NCBI RefSeq assembly: GCF_030272895.1
Contig: NZ_JALRNF010000050.1
Span: 1 to 37,620 of the forward strand
Direction: 5' to 3'
DNA length: 37,620 nt
DNA from: Pseudomonas sp. BGr12
Lineage (GTDB): Bacteria; Pseudomonadota; Gammaproteobacteria; Pseudomonadales; Pseudomonadaceae
The notes beneath the pieces are model-generated. The model was not told the origin of the DNA. It made no database searches and saw only the letters and a program-made list of their open reading frames with translations. Both the position numbers and the translations under genes were made by a program. Shown here one piece after another: positions 13,843-28,110 of this stretch (position 1 is its first letter; each line of letters begins with the position of its first letter).

Positions 13843-15402
13843 ATGCGTATCAAAGTGCATTGTCAGAACCGCATCGGCATTTTGCGGGACATCCTCAACC
13901 TGCTGGTGGAGTACGGCATCAACGTCGCCCGCGGCGAGGTGGGGGGCGAGCACGGTAACGCGATCTACCTGCATTGCCCCAACCTGATCAATCTGCAGTT
14001 CCAGGCCCTGCGCCCCAAGTTCGAGTCGATCGCCGGGGTGTTCGGGGTCAAGCGCGTGGGGCTGATGCCCAGCGAGCGCCGACACATGGAGCTCAACGCC
14101 TTGCTCGGTGCCCTGGACTTTCCGGTGCTGTCGATCGACATGGGCGGCTCCATCGTCGCGGCCAACCGGGCGGCGGCGCAGTTGCTCGGGGTGCGGGTGG
14201 ATGAAGTGCCGGGTATCCCGCTGTCACGCTACGCCGAAGACTTCGACCTGCCGGAGCTGGTGCGGGCCAACAAGTCGCGGATCAATGGCCTGCGGGTCAA
14301 GGTCAAGGGCGATGTGTTCCTTGCCGACATCGCACCGCTGCAATCGGAGCATGACGACAGCGAAGCCCTGGCGGGCGCGGTGCTGACCTTGCACCGCGCC
14401 GATCGCATCGGCGAGCGCATCTATAATGTGCGCAAGCAGGAGTTGCGTGGCTTCGACAGCATCTTCCAGAGTTCGCGGGTGATGGCTGCGGTGGTCCGCG
14501 AGGCGCGGCGCATGGCGCCACTGGATGCGCCCTTGCTGATCGAAGGCGAGACCGGCACCGGCAAGGAGCTGCTGGCGCGCGCCTGTCACCTGGCCAGCCC
14601 GCGCGGCCAGGCGCCGCTGATGGCGCTCAACTGTGCGGGGCTGCCCGAGTCCATGGCCGAGACCGAGCTGTTCGGCTACGGCCCGGGTGCCTTCGAGGGC
14701 GCGCGGGCCGAAGGCAAGCTCGGGCTGCTGGAGCTGACGGCGGGCGGGACGTTGTTCCTCGACGGTGTCGGCGAGATGAGCCCGCGCTTGCAGGTGAAAC
14801 TGCTGCGCTTTTTGCAGGATGGTTGCTTTCGCCGGGTGGGCAGCGACGAAGAGGTCTACCTGGACGTACGGGTGATCTGCGCGACCCAGGTCGACCTGTC
14901 CGAGCTCTGCGCCCGCGGCGAGTTCCGCCAGGACCTGTACCACCGCCTGAATGTGCTGTCGTTGCACATCCCGCCGCTGCGCGAGTGCCTGGATGGCCTG
15001 CAGCCCTTGGTCGAGCATTTTCTCGACCAGGCCAGCCGGCAGATCGGCTGCCCGTTGCCACGCCTGGCGCCAGCGGCGATGGAGCGCCTGAGCCAGTACC
15101 ACTGGCCGGGTAACGTGCGTCAGTTGGAGAACGTGTTGTTCCAGGCGGTATCGCTGTGTGATGGCGGGGTGGTCAAGAGCGAGCATATTCGTTTGCCGGA
15201 CTATGGTTCGCGCCAACCACTGGGTGAGTTTTCTCTGGAAGGCGACCTGGGAGAGATTGTCGGGCGATTCGAAAAGGCGGTGCTGGAACAATTGATGAAT
15301 GAATTTCCCAGTAGCCGCGCATTGGGTAAACGGCTGGGTGTTTCACATACGACCATTGCCAACAAGTTGCGTGAATATGCTGTTGGCAAGACGGGGGAAT
15401 GA
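13843..15402 (+). CDS. phhR: TyrR-like regulator of aromatic amino acid catabolism
   Basis: 519 residues. Order of domains: ACT domain (1-75, [20 protein letters not shown]), PAS domain (about 78-190), AAA+ domain (about 205-430) and a Fis/TyrR-type HTH (about 480-519, [18 protein letters not shown]). Walker A is GETGTGKE at 235-242. The sigma54-contact loop reads GAFEGA (282-287) instead of GAFTGA, and the Walker B region reads LFLDGVGEM (Asp307-Gly308) where sigma54 activators have Asp-Glu. Both changes fit a TyrR-type protein that works with sigma70 polymerase. It should sense Phe or Tyr and act on phhABC, its own promoter and possibly aroP, where matching boxes are present. The start follows TAGGACATTTC. 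It ends before a hairpin terminator. Confidence 0.95.
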   Translation: MRIKVHCQNRIGILRDILNLLVEYGINVARGEVGGEHGNAIYLHCPNLINLQFQALRPKFESIAGVFGVKRVGLMPSERRHMELNALLGALDFPVLSIDMGGSIVAANRAAAQLLGVRVDEVPGIPLSRYAEDFDLPELVRANKSRINGLRVKVKGDVFLADIAPLQSEHDDSEALAGAVLTLHRADRIGERIYNVRKQELRGFDSIFQSSRVMAAVVREARRMAPLDAPLLIEGETGTGKELLARACHLASPRGQAPLMALNCAGLPESMAETELFGYGPGAFEGARAEGKLGLLELTAGGTLFLDGVGEMSPRLQVKLLRFLQDGCFRRVGSDEEVYLDVRVICATQVDLSELCARGEFRQDLYHRLNVLSLHIPPLRECLDGLQPLVEHFLDQASRQIGCPLPRLAPAAMERLSQYHWPGNVRQLENVLFQAVSLCDGGVVKSEHIRLPDYGSRQPLGEFSLEGDLGEIVGRFEKAVLEQLMNEFPSSRALGKRLGVSHTTIANKLREYAVGKTGE

Positions 15403-15413
15403 TTGGAATTAAC

Positions 15414-15439
15414 GAACATGCCAGTCGAGGGGCATGTTC
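15414..15439 (+). terminator. Hairpin after phhR
   Basis: A 9-bp stem, GAACATGCC / GGCATGTTC, with an 8-nt loop, 12 bp after the phhR stop. No real T-run follows (TATGAC), so termination may be partial. Confidence 0.6.
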
Positions 15440-15473
15440 TATGACAGCGAAGCGCAAAGTTTGATGTAAGTCG

Positions 15474-15503
15474 CGCGCCCCAGGTTGGGGAGATCGGGGC
15501 GCG
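15474..15503 (-). terminator. Hairpin after the DUF2790 gene
   Basis: An 8-bp stem, CGCGCCCC / GGGGCGCG, with a 14-nt loop, just beyond the stop of the minus-strand DUF2790 gene. There is no T-run. Confidence 0.5.
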
Positions 15504-15521
15504 GCGGCGATGAGCGGGCGA

Positions 15522-15788
15522 TTATCCGTTGGAGCAACCGTTGCCCATCACACGGTACTCGAGGATATGCCGCTTGCCTTGCGAATCTTCGTAGGTCATG
15601 CGCTGCGGGACCACTTCGCAGACGTTCGGGACTTCGGTCATGGAAATGACTTTGGCGATGTCCAGGTGCTGCGAGTAACTGTACTGCTCAACCGGAATCT
15701 GCTCGGCGTCGCCATTTGCAACTTCGCTGGCCATCGCCGCGCTGCAAACACTGCCAAGTGCCAATACCAGTAACGCTTTCATTTTCAT
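15522..15788 (-). CDS. Small secreted DUF2790 protein
   Basis: 88 residues with a signal peptide (1-20, MKMKALLVLALGSVCSAAMA). The mature part has the pattern YSYSQHLDIAKVISMTEVP, then VCEVVPQRMTYEDSQG and a C-terminal RVMGNGCSNG. This is the DUF2790 family, which I know as a set of short periplasmic or secreted proteins in Pseudomonas with unknown function. Two conserved Cys residues (in NVCEVV and GNGCSN) could form a disulfide. The start may be ATG 15788 or ATG 15782: AGGT lies 4 or 10 nt before them. It has its own transcription unit, convergent with phhR. Confidence 0.8.
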   Translation of the reverse strand: MKMKALLVLALGSVCSAAMASEVANGDAEQIPVEQYSYSQHLDIAKVISMTEVPNVCEVVPQRMTYEDSQGKRHILEYRVMGNGCSNG

Positions 15789-16157
15789 TTTACCTGTCTA
15801 AGGTCGAGAGAGGGCACGCAGCGCTTGTGGCGCCGCGTGTGCAACTTAAGTTCAACTATCACAGTTATCGCGGGATTAACGGCCTTCGTGGGGGCTGCAA
15901 CTAGAAGTTAATCTCGGTGCCGTTGCTGGCGAGGCGAATTCTAGGGGCGGGCGGGTGCCTTAAACAGATGACGTTTTGATAAACACTGTTGACAAAAACT
16001 GTAACAATCGCCTTCAGCCCAGCGTCTTGATTTATTTTTCCAGGTGTCGGGGCCCGGTCTTGAGCCTTCGGTCAAGTGCACGGGCGCAAAGGGGGAGGGC
16101 GTTACTACCAACGTCGAATGGCCCGCGCGGTCTGGTACAGTTACAACGAGGTCATAC

Positions 16158-16165
16158 AAAAACAA
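16158..16165 (+). promoter_or_regulatory. Crc/Hfq catabolite-activity motif before acsA
   Basis: AAAAACAA is a full match to AANAAYAA, 24-31 nt before the acsA ATG. The same 8-mer precedes aroP. It would place acetate use under catabolite repression, as is known for Pseudomonas. The rest of the 400-bp gap (15789-16188) shows a possible -35 TTGACA (15988-15993) but no clear -10, and no gene. Confidence 0.6.
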
Positions 16166-16188
16166 CTATTACACCGAGGTAGATAAAG

Positions 16189-18150
<1,962 letters not shown>

Positions 18151-18156
18151 TAACGC

Positions 18157-18212
18157 ATCGCGGGGCAAGCCCGCTCCCACCGGGTTCTGTGGGAGCGGGC
18201 TTGCCCCGCGAT
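18157..18212. repeat. Inverted pair of REP elements after acsA
   Basis: Same arms as at 11118-11173 (ATCGCGGGGCAAGCCCGCTC facing its complement) with a different loop around CGGGTTCTG. It starts 6 bp after the acsA stop. The 543-bp gap 18151-18693 otherwise holds the terminator at 18225 and the ArgR half-site at 18528; I see no gene. Confidence 0.9.
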
Positions 18213-18224
18213 AAGGCCTTTACC

Positions 18225-18255
18225 AAAGCCCCGCCTGGCTCGCCAGCGGGGCTTT
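18225..18255. terminator. Strong hairpin terminator after acsA
   Basis: AAAGCCCCGC is mirrored by GCGGGGCTTT, and the inner part CTGGC-TC-GCCAG extends the stem with one bulge. The flanking A- and T-rich ends make it work in both directions. Confidence 0.85.
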
Positions 18256-18527
18256 GTGCATTCTGTTACTTCGACAATCATCGGTAACCAATCTGTCACC
18301 GGTTTCGCCCGCAAGCGGGGCAAAGCGAAACGCCACTGTGTCGTTTCGGGGCATTTTTGTGGGGCTGGGAAAACCCGTGAAACGCTGCGCTTGCCGGATT
18401 AGAAGGCTTTGCCAATAATAGGCCCGGTTATTGCTTCGTTGATTGGTTATTTGTCTTTTTGCTTTTGCATATTCTGCGAAAGCTGTCAATATCGCCGCCC
18501 CCGCGTTCCTGCGCTTCTGTAACTAGT

Positions 18528-18543
18528 TGTCGCATTGAAGAAA
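18528..18543 (+). promoter_or_regulatory. ArgR half-site upstream of aotJ
   Basis: TGTCGC-ATTGAAGA-AA matches the Pseudomonas ArgR half-site TGTCGC-N8-AA exactly. A poorer partner, TGTCAA, lies 44 bp upstream (about 18484). A possible -10, TAAAAT, is at 18565-18570, which would put the ArgR site next to the -35 region as expected for an activator. The aotJ start is 151 bp downstream. Confidence 0.6.
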
Positions 18544-18693
18544 TATCGGCTCCGGAGCTGTAGTTAAAATGCCGATCATTCGCTCGTGGCGTGTCAGGCG
18601 ATTCGCCGACCCCGCGCAGCTCGCGTTGTACCCATTCGCATATCGGGCAGTCTACGCTCTGCCTTGTATTGCCCTTTACCGATGGAGTTCCAG

Positions 18694-19479
18694 ATGAAGA
18701 AACTCGCACTGCTTGGCGCCCTGGCGCTGTCTGTGTTTTCCCTGGCATCGCTGGCTGATGAGAAACCGCTGAAAATCGGTATCGAGGCCGCGTACCCACC
18801 GTTCGCCTCCAAAGCCCCGGACGGCAGCATCGTCGGCTTCGACTACGACATCGGCAACGCCCTGTGCGAAGAGATGAAGGTCAAGTGCACCTGGGTCGAG
18901 CAAGAGTTCGACGGCCTGATCCCGGCGCTGAAAGTGCGCAAGATCGACGCCATTCTTTCGTCCATGTCGATCACCGAAGACCGCAAGAAGTCCGTGGACT
19001 TCACCGGCAAGTACTATCTGACTCCGGCGCGCCTGGTGATGAAGCAAGGTACTGCCGTCAGCGACAGCCTGACTGAGCTCAAGGGCAAGAAAATCGGCGT
19101 GCAGCGTGGCTCGATCCACGACCGCTTCGCCAAGGAAGTGCTGGCTCCACAAGGCGCCACCATCGTTCCCTACGGCACCCAGAACGAAATCTACCTGGAC
19201 GTCGCTGCCGGTCGCCTGGACGGCACCGTGGCCGATGCCACCCTGCTCGAAGACGGCTTCCTGAAGACCGATGCCGGCAAGGGCTACGCCTTCGTCGGTC
19301 CGGCCTTCACCGATGCCAAATACTTCGGCGACGGCATCGGCATTGCCGTGCGCAAGGGCGACCAGGCCAACCTCGACCGCCTGAACGCTGCCATCGCGGC
19401 CATCCGCGCCAATGGCAAGTACAAGGCGATCCAGGACAAGTACTTCAACTTCGACATCTACGGCCCTGACGCCAAGTAA
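18694..19479 (+). CDS. aotJ: Arginine/ornithine ABC transporter, periplasmic binding protein
   Basis: 261 residues with a signal peptide cleaved after Ala21 ([11 protein letters not shown]). The mature part is a family 3 solute-binding protein: [20 protein letters not shown], then [18 protein letters not shown] and GVQRGS are further landmarks of the Lys/Arg/Orn-binding (HisJ/ArgT) group. It captures arginine and ornithine for AotQMP. ATG 18694 is chosen because it starts the signal peptide and follows GGAG; the frame is open from 18586. It is first in aotJQMP-argR. A rho-independent-type hairpin separates it from aotQ, which fits the usual excess of binding protein. An ArgR half-site lies upstream. 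Confidence 0.95.
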   Translation: MKKLALLGALALSVFSLASLADEKPLKIGIEAAYPPFASKAPDGSIVGFDYDIGNALCEEMKVKCTWVEQEFDGLIPALKVRKIDAILSSMSITEDRKKSVDFTGKYYLTPARLVMKQGTAVSDSLTELKGKKIGVQRGSIHDRFAKEVLAPQGATIVPYGTQNEIYLDVAAGRLDGTVADATLLEDGFLKTDAGKGYAFVGPAFTDAKYFGDGIGIAVRKGDQANLDRLNAAIAAIRANGKYKAIQDKYFNFDIYGPDAK

Positions 19480-19501
19480 ATCGTCGACGTTTCACCTGTG
19501 T

Positions 19502-19544
19502 AATGGTGCAAGCAGCAGAGCTTCTGAGGTTTGCACCATTTTTT
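19502..19544 (+). terminator. Intra-operon terminator between aotJ and aotQ
   Basis: A 10-bp perfect stem AATGGTGCAA / TTGCACCATT is followed directly by a run of six T. The loop is 19 nt. Partial termination here would give more aotJ than aotQMP transcript. Confidence 0.8.
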
Positions 19545-19569
19545 CATCCCTAAGGTCGAGGACCTCATC

Positions 19570-20259
19570 ATGTTGAAAGGCTACGGGGCAGTCATCCTCG
19601 ATGGCGTGTGGCTGACGCTGCAGCTCGCCTTGTCGTCCATGGCCCTGGCCATTGTACTCGGCCTTATTGGCGTGGCCCTGCGCCTGTCGCCGGTGCGCTG
19701 GCTGGCCTGGCTGGGCGACCTGTACGCCACGGTGATCCGCGGGATTCCCGATCTGGTTCTGATCCTGCTGATCTTCTACGGCGGCCAGGACCTGCTCAAC
19801 CGCATCGCGCCGCTGCTGGGGCACGACGATTACATCGACCTCAATCCGCTGATGGCGGGCATCGGCACCCTGGGCTTCATTTTCGGTGCCTATCTGTCGG
19901 AAACCTTCCGCGGTGCGTTCATGGCCATTCCCAAGGGCCAGGCCGAAGCCGGCATGGCGTACGGCATGAGCAACCTGCAGATTTTCTTCCGGGTGATGGT
20001 GCCGCAGATGATTCGCCTGGCGATTCCCGGCTTTACCAACAACTGGCTGGTCCTGACCAAGGCCACGGCACTGATTTCGGTGGTGGGTCTGCAGGACATG
20101 ATGTTCAAGGCCAAGCAGGCGGCCGATGCCACCCGCGAGCCTTTCACCTTCTTCCTGGCGGTCGCGGCCCTGTACCTGGTGATCACCAGTGTCTCGCTGC
20201 TGGCCCTGCGTTACCTCGAGAAGCGCTACTCGGTTGGCGTAAAGGCGGCTGAACTATGA
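19570..20259 (+). CDS. aotQ: Arginine/ornithine ABC transporter, permease AotQ
   Basis: A 229-residue inner-membrane permease of the HisQ type with about five membrane segments. The cytoplasmic EAA loop is seen as EAGMAYGMS with the following RVMVPQ, where the ATPase docks. GIPDLVLILLIFYGGQ is the typical N-terminal segment of this group. ATG 19570 is used because GAGG lies 8 nt before it; the frame is open from 19531 but that part lies inside the terminator. The 3' end overlaps aotM by 4 nt (ATGA). It forms a heterodimer channel with AotM. Confidence 0.93.
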   Translation: MLKGYGAVILDGVWLTLQLALSSMALAIVLGLIGVALRLSPVRWLAWLGDLYATVIRGIPDLVLILLIFYGGQDLLNRIAPLLGHDDYIDLNPLMAGIGTLGFIFGAYLSETFRGAFMAIPKGQAEAGMAYGMSNLQIFFRVMVPQMIRLAIPGFTNNWLVLTKATALISVVGLQDMMFKAKQAADATREPFTFFLAVAALYLVITSVSLLALRYLEKRYSVGVKAAEL

Positions 20260-20954
20260 TTTTCGACTACAACGTCATCTGGGAAGCGCTGCCGCTGTAT
20301 CTCGGCGGCCTGCTGACCACCCTCAAGCTGCTGGCGCTGTCGCTGTTCTTCGGTCTGCTGACGGCCATTCCGCTGGGGCTGATGCGGGTGTCCAAGCAGC
20401 CCGTGGTCAACCTCATCGCCTGGCTCTACACCTACGTGATCCGTGGCACGCCGATGCTGGTCCAGCTGTTTTTGATCTACTACGGCCTGGCCCAGTTCGA
20501 AGTGGTGCGCGAGAGCGTGTTCTGGCCGTGGCTGTCGAGCGCGACCTTCTGTGCCTGCCTGGCCTTTGCCATCAACACCAGTGCCTACACTGCAGAGATC
20601 ATCGCCGGCAGCCTCAAGGCCACGCCCCATGGCGAGATCGAGGCAGCCAAGGCCGTGGGCATGTCGCGGATCAAGATGTACCGTCGCATCCTGCTGCCGT
20701 CGGCCCTGCGCCGGGCCCTGCCGCAGTACAGCAACGAGGTGATCATGATGCTGCAGACCACCAGCCTGGCGTCGATCGTTACCCTGATCGACATCACCGG
20801 TGCGGCGCGCACGGTCAACGCCCAGTTCTACCTGCCGTTCGAGGCCTACATCACCGCCGGCGTGTTCTACCTGTGCCTGACGTTCATTCTGGTGCGCCTG
20901 TTCAAGCTGGCCGAGCGCCGCTGGCTCGGCTACCTGGCGCCGCGCAAGGCCTGA
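20256..20954 (+). CDS. aotM: Arginine/ornithine ABC transporter, permease AotM
   Basis: A 232-residue HisM-type permease. Its EAA loop is EAAKAVGMS, followed by RRILLPSALRRALPQ. RGTPMLVQLFLIYYG is the conserved N-terminal segment. It pairs with AotQ. In P. aeruginosa a further gene, aotO, lies between aotM and aotP; here only 66 bp separate aotM from aotP and no such gene is present. Confidence 0.93.
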   Translation: MIFDYNVIWEALPLYLGGLLTTLKLLALSLFFGLLTAIPLGLMRVSKQPVVNLIAWLYTYVIRGTPMLVQLFLIYYGLAQFEVVRESVFWPWLSSATFCACLAFAINTSAYTAEIIAGSLKATPHGEIEAAKAVGMSRIKMYRRILLPSALRRALPQYSNEVIMMLQTTSLASIVTLIDITGAARTVNAQFYLPFEAYITAGVFYLCLTFILVRLFKLAERRWLGYLAPRKA

Positions 20955-21020
20955 GGCCTGCGGCAACTTTTTCGCCCTGGGCGTTAGCTCAAGACTGACT
21001 GCTTTGTGAGAACCGACAGC

Positions 21021-21785
21021 ATGTACAAACTTCAAGTCCAAGACCTGCATAAACGCTATGGCAGTCACGAAGTGCTCAAGGGCGTGTCCCTGGCCGCCAA
21101 GGCGGGCGACGTGATCAGCATCATCGGCTCCAGTGGTTCGGGCAAAAGTACCTTCCTGCGCTGCATCAACCTGCTCGAGCAGCCGCATGCGGGCAAGATC
21201 CTGCTCAACAACGAAGAGCTCAAGCTGGTGGCGAACAAGGACGGCGCGCTCAAGGCCGCCGATCCCAAGCAACTGCAGCGCATGCGTTCGCGCCTGTCGA
21301 TGGTGTTCCAGCACTTCAACCTGTGGTCGCACATGACGGCGCTGGAAAACATCATCGAGGCCCCGGTGCACGTGCTGGGCATGTCGAAGAAGGACGCCCT
21401 GGAAAAAGCCGAGCATTACCTGGCCAAGGTCGGTGTCGCCCATCGCAAGGACGCCTATCCTGGGCATATGTCCGGTGGTGAGCAGCAGCGCGTGGCCATT
21501 GCCCGGGCGCTGGCGATGGAGCCGGAGGTGATGCTGTTCGACGAGCCGACCTCCGCGCTCGACCCGGAGCTGGTGGGCGACGTGCTCAAGGTCATGCAAT
21601 CGCTGGCCCAGGAAGGCCGGACCATGGTGGTGGTCACCCACGAAATGGGCTTTGCCCGTGAGGTGTCCAACCAGCTGGTGTTCCTGCACAAGGGCCTGGT
21701 GGAAGAGAGCGGCAACCCGCGCGAAGTGCTGGTCAACCCGCAATCCGAGCGTCTGCAGCAATTCCTCTCTGGCAGCTTGAAGTAA
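21021..21785 (+). CDS. aotP: Arginine/ornithine ABC transporter, ATPase
   Basis: A 254-residue ABC ATPase of the HisP group. Walker A is GSSGSGKST (36-44), the signature is MSGGEQQRV, Walker B is VMLFDEP, and the switch is VVVTHEMGFA. It powers import through AotQM. The insert LKLVANKDGALKAADPKQL before the Q-loop is a feature of HisP-like proteins. The start at 21021 fits the family N-terminus (MYKLQVQDLHKRYG); the upstream GTG at 21006 is less likely. A hairpin lies between its stop and argR. Confidence 0.96.
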   Translation: MYKLQVQDLHKRYGSHEVLKGVSLAAKAGDVISIIGSSGSGKSTFLRCINLLEQPHAGKILLNNEELKLVANKDGALKAADPKQLQRMRSRLSMVFQHFNLWSHMTALENIIEAPVHVLGMSKKDALEKAEHYLAKVGVAHRKDAYPGHMSGGEQQRVAIARALAMEPEVMLFDEPTSALDPELVGDVLKVMQSLAQEGRTMVVVTHEMGFAREVSNQLVFLHKGLVEESGNPREVLVNPQSERLQQFLSGSLK

Positions 21786-21808
21786 GTTTGCCGTCCCGCA
21801 CCAAAATG

Positions 21809-21835
21809 GGTCATGCTGCACGGCGCAGCATGACC
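21809..21835 (+). other. Intercistronic hairpin between aotP and argR
   Basis: An 11-bp perfect stem, GGTCATGCTGC / GCAGCATGACC, with loop ACGGC. No T-run follows, so it may protect or process mRNA and not end it. argR starts 44 bp later. Confidence 0.65.
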
Positions 21836-21879
21836 TGGTTTAACGTCTTGACCTTCCTCAGGTTTCGGAACCGCACCCC

Positions 21880-22860
21880 ATGACCACCCAGCGCATCGGT
21901 TTTCTCATCTGGCCCAGCACCAAGGCCCTGACCCTGGCGCTGGCCGAAGAGGTTCTGCGGGTGGCCCAGCGGGTGCATCCGGAGGTGGTCTACGAATTGT
22001 CGTTCCTGCAGGCCGAGCCTGCTGCCGAAGGCGCCTGGCGCCTGCCGGGCGAGCCCTGGGCCGGGCGTCTTGAAGGTTGCCAGAAGCTGTTTCTGCTCGC
22101 CGACGAGCCGCCACAGGCCGTGGCCTCGGGGCTGGGCAGTGCACTCAAGCAGCTGGCGCGTGCCGGTTGTGTGATCGGTGGCCTCTCCGCCGGTGTCTAT
22201 CCGCTGGCGCAACTGGGCTTGCTCGATGGCTACCGGGCAGCAGTGCACTGGCGCTGGCAGGATGACTTTGCCGAGCGCTTCCCCAAGGCGATTGCCACCA
22301 GCCACTTGTTCGACTGGGATCGCGACCGCCTGACCGCGTGTGGTGGCATGTCGGTGATCGACCTGCTGCTAGCGGTGCTGGCGCGTGATCACGGTGCGGA
22401 ACTGGCGGGCGCAGTGTCTGAAGAGTTGGTGGTCGAGCGCATCCGTGAAGGCGGCGAGCGCCAGCGTATTCCGCTGCAGAATCGCCTGGGCTCCAGTCAT
22501 CCGAAGCTGACCCAGGCCGTGCTGCTGATGGAAGCGAATATCGAAGAGCCGCTGACCACCGACGAGATTGCCCAGCACGTATGCGTGTCGCGGCGTCAAC
22601 TGGAGCGGATCTTCAAGCAGTACCTCAATCGCGTACCCAGCCAGTACTACCTGGAGCTGCGCCTGAACAAGGCGCGGCAGATGCTGATGCAGACCAGCAA
22701 GTCGATCATCCAGATCGGCCTGTCCTGCGGCTTTTCCTCGGGGCCGCACTTCTCCAGCGCCTACCGCAACTTCTTCGGCGCCACGCCGCGGGAAGATCGC
22801 AACCAGCGGCGCAGCAGCAGCCCGTTCGAACTGTCGTCGGTGCCCGCCGAGCGCGGTTGA
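21880..22860 (+). CDS. argR: AraC-family arginine regulator ArgR
   Basis: 326 residues (about 329 in P. aeruginosa). The N-terminal part (about 1-190) has a DJ-1/PfpI-like glutamine amidotransferase fold: GFLIWPSTKALTLALAEEVL, and AGCVIGGLSAGVYPLA. The C-terminal AraC domain (about 215-315) has two HTHs: TTDEIAQHVCVSRRQLERIF and IIQIGLSCGFSSGPHFSSAY. It is unrelated to the enteric hexameric ArgR. In Pseudomonas it responds to arginine, activates aot and aru and represses biosynthesis. Exact half-site matches are present before aotJ and aruC. As the last gene of the aot unit it would be induced with the importer. Confidence 0.95.
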   Translation: MTTQRIGFLIWPSTKALTLALAEEVLRVAQRVHPEVVYELSFLQAEPAAEGAWRLPGEPWAGRLEGCQKLFLLADEPPQAVASGLGSALKQLARAGCVIGGLSAGVYPLAQLGLLDGYRAAVHWRWQDDFAERFPKAIATSHLFDWDRDRLTACGGMSVIDLLLAVLARDHGAELAGAVSEELVVERIREGGERQRIPLQNRLGSSHPKLTQAVLLMEANIEEPLTTDEIAQHVCVSRRQLERIFKQYLNRVPSQYYLELRLNKARQMLMQTSKSIIQIGLSCGFSSGPHFSSAYRNFFGATPREDRNQRRSSSPFELSSVPAERG

Positions 22861-22892
22861 GTCGTTTTCTCTCTATTGACGGTTACGACCTC

Positions 22893-22924
22893 ATCGCGGG
22901 GCAAGCCCGCGCCTACCCCGCGAT
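22893..22924. repeat. Single REP element after argR
   Basis: ATCGCGGGGCAAGCCCGC followed by GCCTACCCCGCGAT folds into one short stem. It has the same core as the paired REPs but is a single, diverged copy. Confidence 0.8.
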
Positions 22925-23004
22925 GAATCCATCACAATTCCGCTCGTACAGAATCTCCCCACCGCACCTGCGCACCGTTTAAACTGCGCCTTTGCGACCC
23001 TATT

Positions 23005-24370
<1,366 letters not shown>

Positions 24371-24391
24371 TTCGCGCCCAAGGTCTTTTCG

Positions 24392-24409
24392 CCGGCCCTG
24401 CGGGGCCGG
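24392..24409 (+). other. GC-rich hairpin after aruC
   Basis: A 7-bp perfect stem, CCGGCCC-TGCG-GGGCCGG, 22 bp after the aruC stop. No T-run follows; it stands just before the true terminator-like element at 24427. Confidence 0.55.
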
Positions 24410-24426
24410 TGAATCCGAATTCCGTC

Positions 24427-24457
24427 GCAGGTGCCTGCGGGCATCTGCCGTTTTTTT
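24427..24457 (+). terminator. Intra-operon terminator between aruC and aruF
   Basis: GCAGGTGCC / GGCATCTGC form a 9-bp stem with one G-U pair; two bases later comes a run of seven T. It stands 46 bp before the aruF start, so aruF needs read-through or a promoter of its own. Confidence 0.75.
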
Positions 24458-24502
24458 CCTGTGCCGAAGTGATCGGCCTGTTTCCCCAAAAGGAGTGACA
24501 CC

Positions 24503-25522
24503 ATGCTGGTGATGCGCCCCGCGCAAATGGCTGATCTGGACGAAGTACAGCGTCTGGCAGCGGACAGCCCCATTGGTGTCACGTCCTTGCCGGATGATGC
24601 CGGTCGCCTGGGCGACAAGATCGCCGCCTCGGAAACCTCCTTCGCGGCCGAGGTCAGCTTCAACGGTGAAGAGAGCTATTTCTTCGTGCTCGAAGACAGC
24701 ACCACCGGCAAGTTGGTCGGCTGTTCGGCGATTGTCGCCTCCGCCGGCTACTCCGAGCCGTTCTACAGCTTCCGTAACGAGACCTTCGTGCACGCCTCGC
24801 GCGAGCTGAAGATCCACAACAAGATCCATGTGCTTTCGCAGTGCCACGACCTGACCGGCAACAGCCTGCTGACCAGCTTCTACGTGCTGCCGGAACTGGT
24901 CGGTACTGGCTGGTCGGAGCTTAACTCCCGGGGTCGCCTGCTGTTCATGGCCGCGCACCCCGAGCGCTTTGCCGACTCGGTGGTGACCGAGATCGTCGGC
25001 TACAGCGACGAGAATGGCGATTCGCCGTTCTGGGATGCCATCGGGCGCAACTTCTTCGATCTCAACTACGCCGAGGCCGAGCGCCTGTGCGGCCTCAAGA
25101 GCCGGACCTTCCTGGCCGAGCTGATGCCGCATTACCCGATCTATGTGCCCCTGCTGCCGGACGCCGCGCAGGAAGCCATGGGCCAGGTCCATCCGCGGGC
25201 GCAGATCACCTTCGACATCCTGATGCGCGAAGGCTTCGAGACCGATCACTACATCGACATTTTCGACGGTGGCCCGACCCTGCATGCGCGGGTGTCGAGC
25301 ATCCGTTCGATTGCCCAGAGCCGCGTGGTGCCGGTCAAGCTGGACAGCACCGTGGTCAAGGGTGGACGTCCATACCTGGTGTGCAACGGCCAGTTGCAGG
25401 ACTACCGCGCCGTACTGCTGGAACTGGACTGGGTGCCTGGCAAGCCGGTCACCCTGAGTCTTGAAGCCGCCGACGCCCTGGGCGTCGGTGAAGGCGCCAG
25501 CGTGCGCCTGGTCGCGGTTTGA
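24503..25522 (+). CDS. aruF: Arginine N-succinyltransferase, alpha subunit
   Basis: 339 residues. With AruG it forms the heteromeric enzyme that succinylates arginine from succinyl-CoA, the first AST step. It starts MLVMRPAQMADLDEVQRLA, the GNAT-like fold of AstA. Conserved stretches are GCSAIVASAGYSEPFYSF, QCHDLTGNSLLTSFYV and GDSPFWDAIGRNFFDL. AruG is its paralogue (see RPVRSSDLPALIELA and GRSPFWESLGRHFFKM). Enterics have only one such gene, AstA; the split into two subunits is typical of Pseudomonas. The ribosome site is AAGGAGTGACACC. It is followed after 75 bp by aruG. Confidence 0.95.
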   Translation: MLVMRPAQMADLDEVQRLAADSPIGVTSLPDDAGRLGDKIAASETSFAAEVSFNGEESYFFVLEDSTTGKLVGCSAIVASAGYSEPFYSFRNETFVHASRELKIHNKIHVLSQCHDLTGNSLLTSFYVLPELVGTGWSELNSRGRLLFMAAHPERFADSVVTEIVGYSDENGDSPFWDAIGRNFFDLNYAEAERLCGLKSRTFLAELMPHYPIYVPLLPDAAQEAMGQVHPRAQITFDILMREGFETDHYIDIFDGGPTLHARVSSIRSIAQSRVVPVKLDSTVVKGGRPYLVCNGQLQDYRAVLLELDWVPGKPVTLSLEAADALGVGEGASVRLVAV

Positions 25523-25597
25523 TCCCTGCGGTTCGATAACCGCGTACCCCAGGTCGAGTTTTGCGGCAGGCCCGAGGCCGCCGCCCGAGGAGATAGC

Positions 25598-28086
<2,489 letters not shown>

Positions 28087-28110
28087 CAAAAGGTCCACGG
28101 AGCCTTGCCG

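Noticed and set aside
18220..18489. Minus-strand frame upstream of aotJ
   Set aside because: It reads through the strong terminator at 18225-18255 and has no ribosome site or family features.
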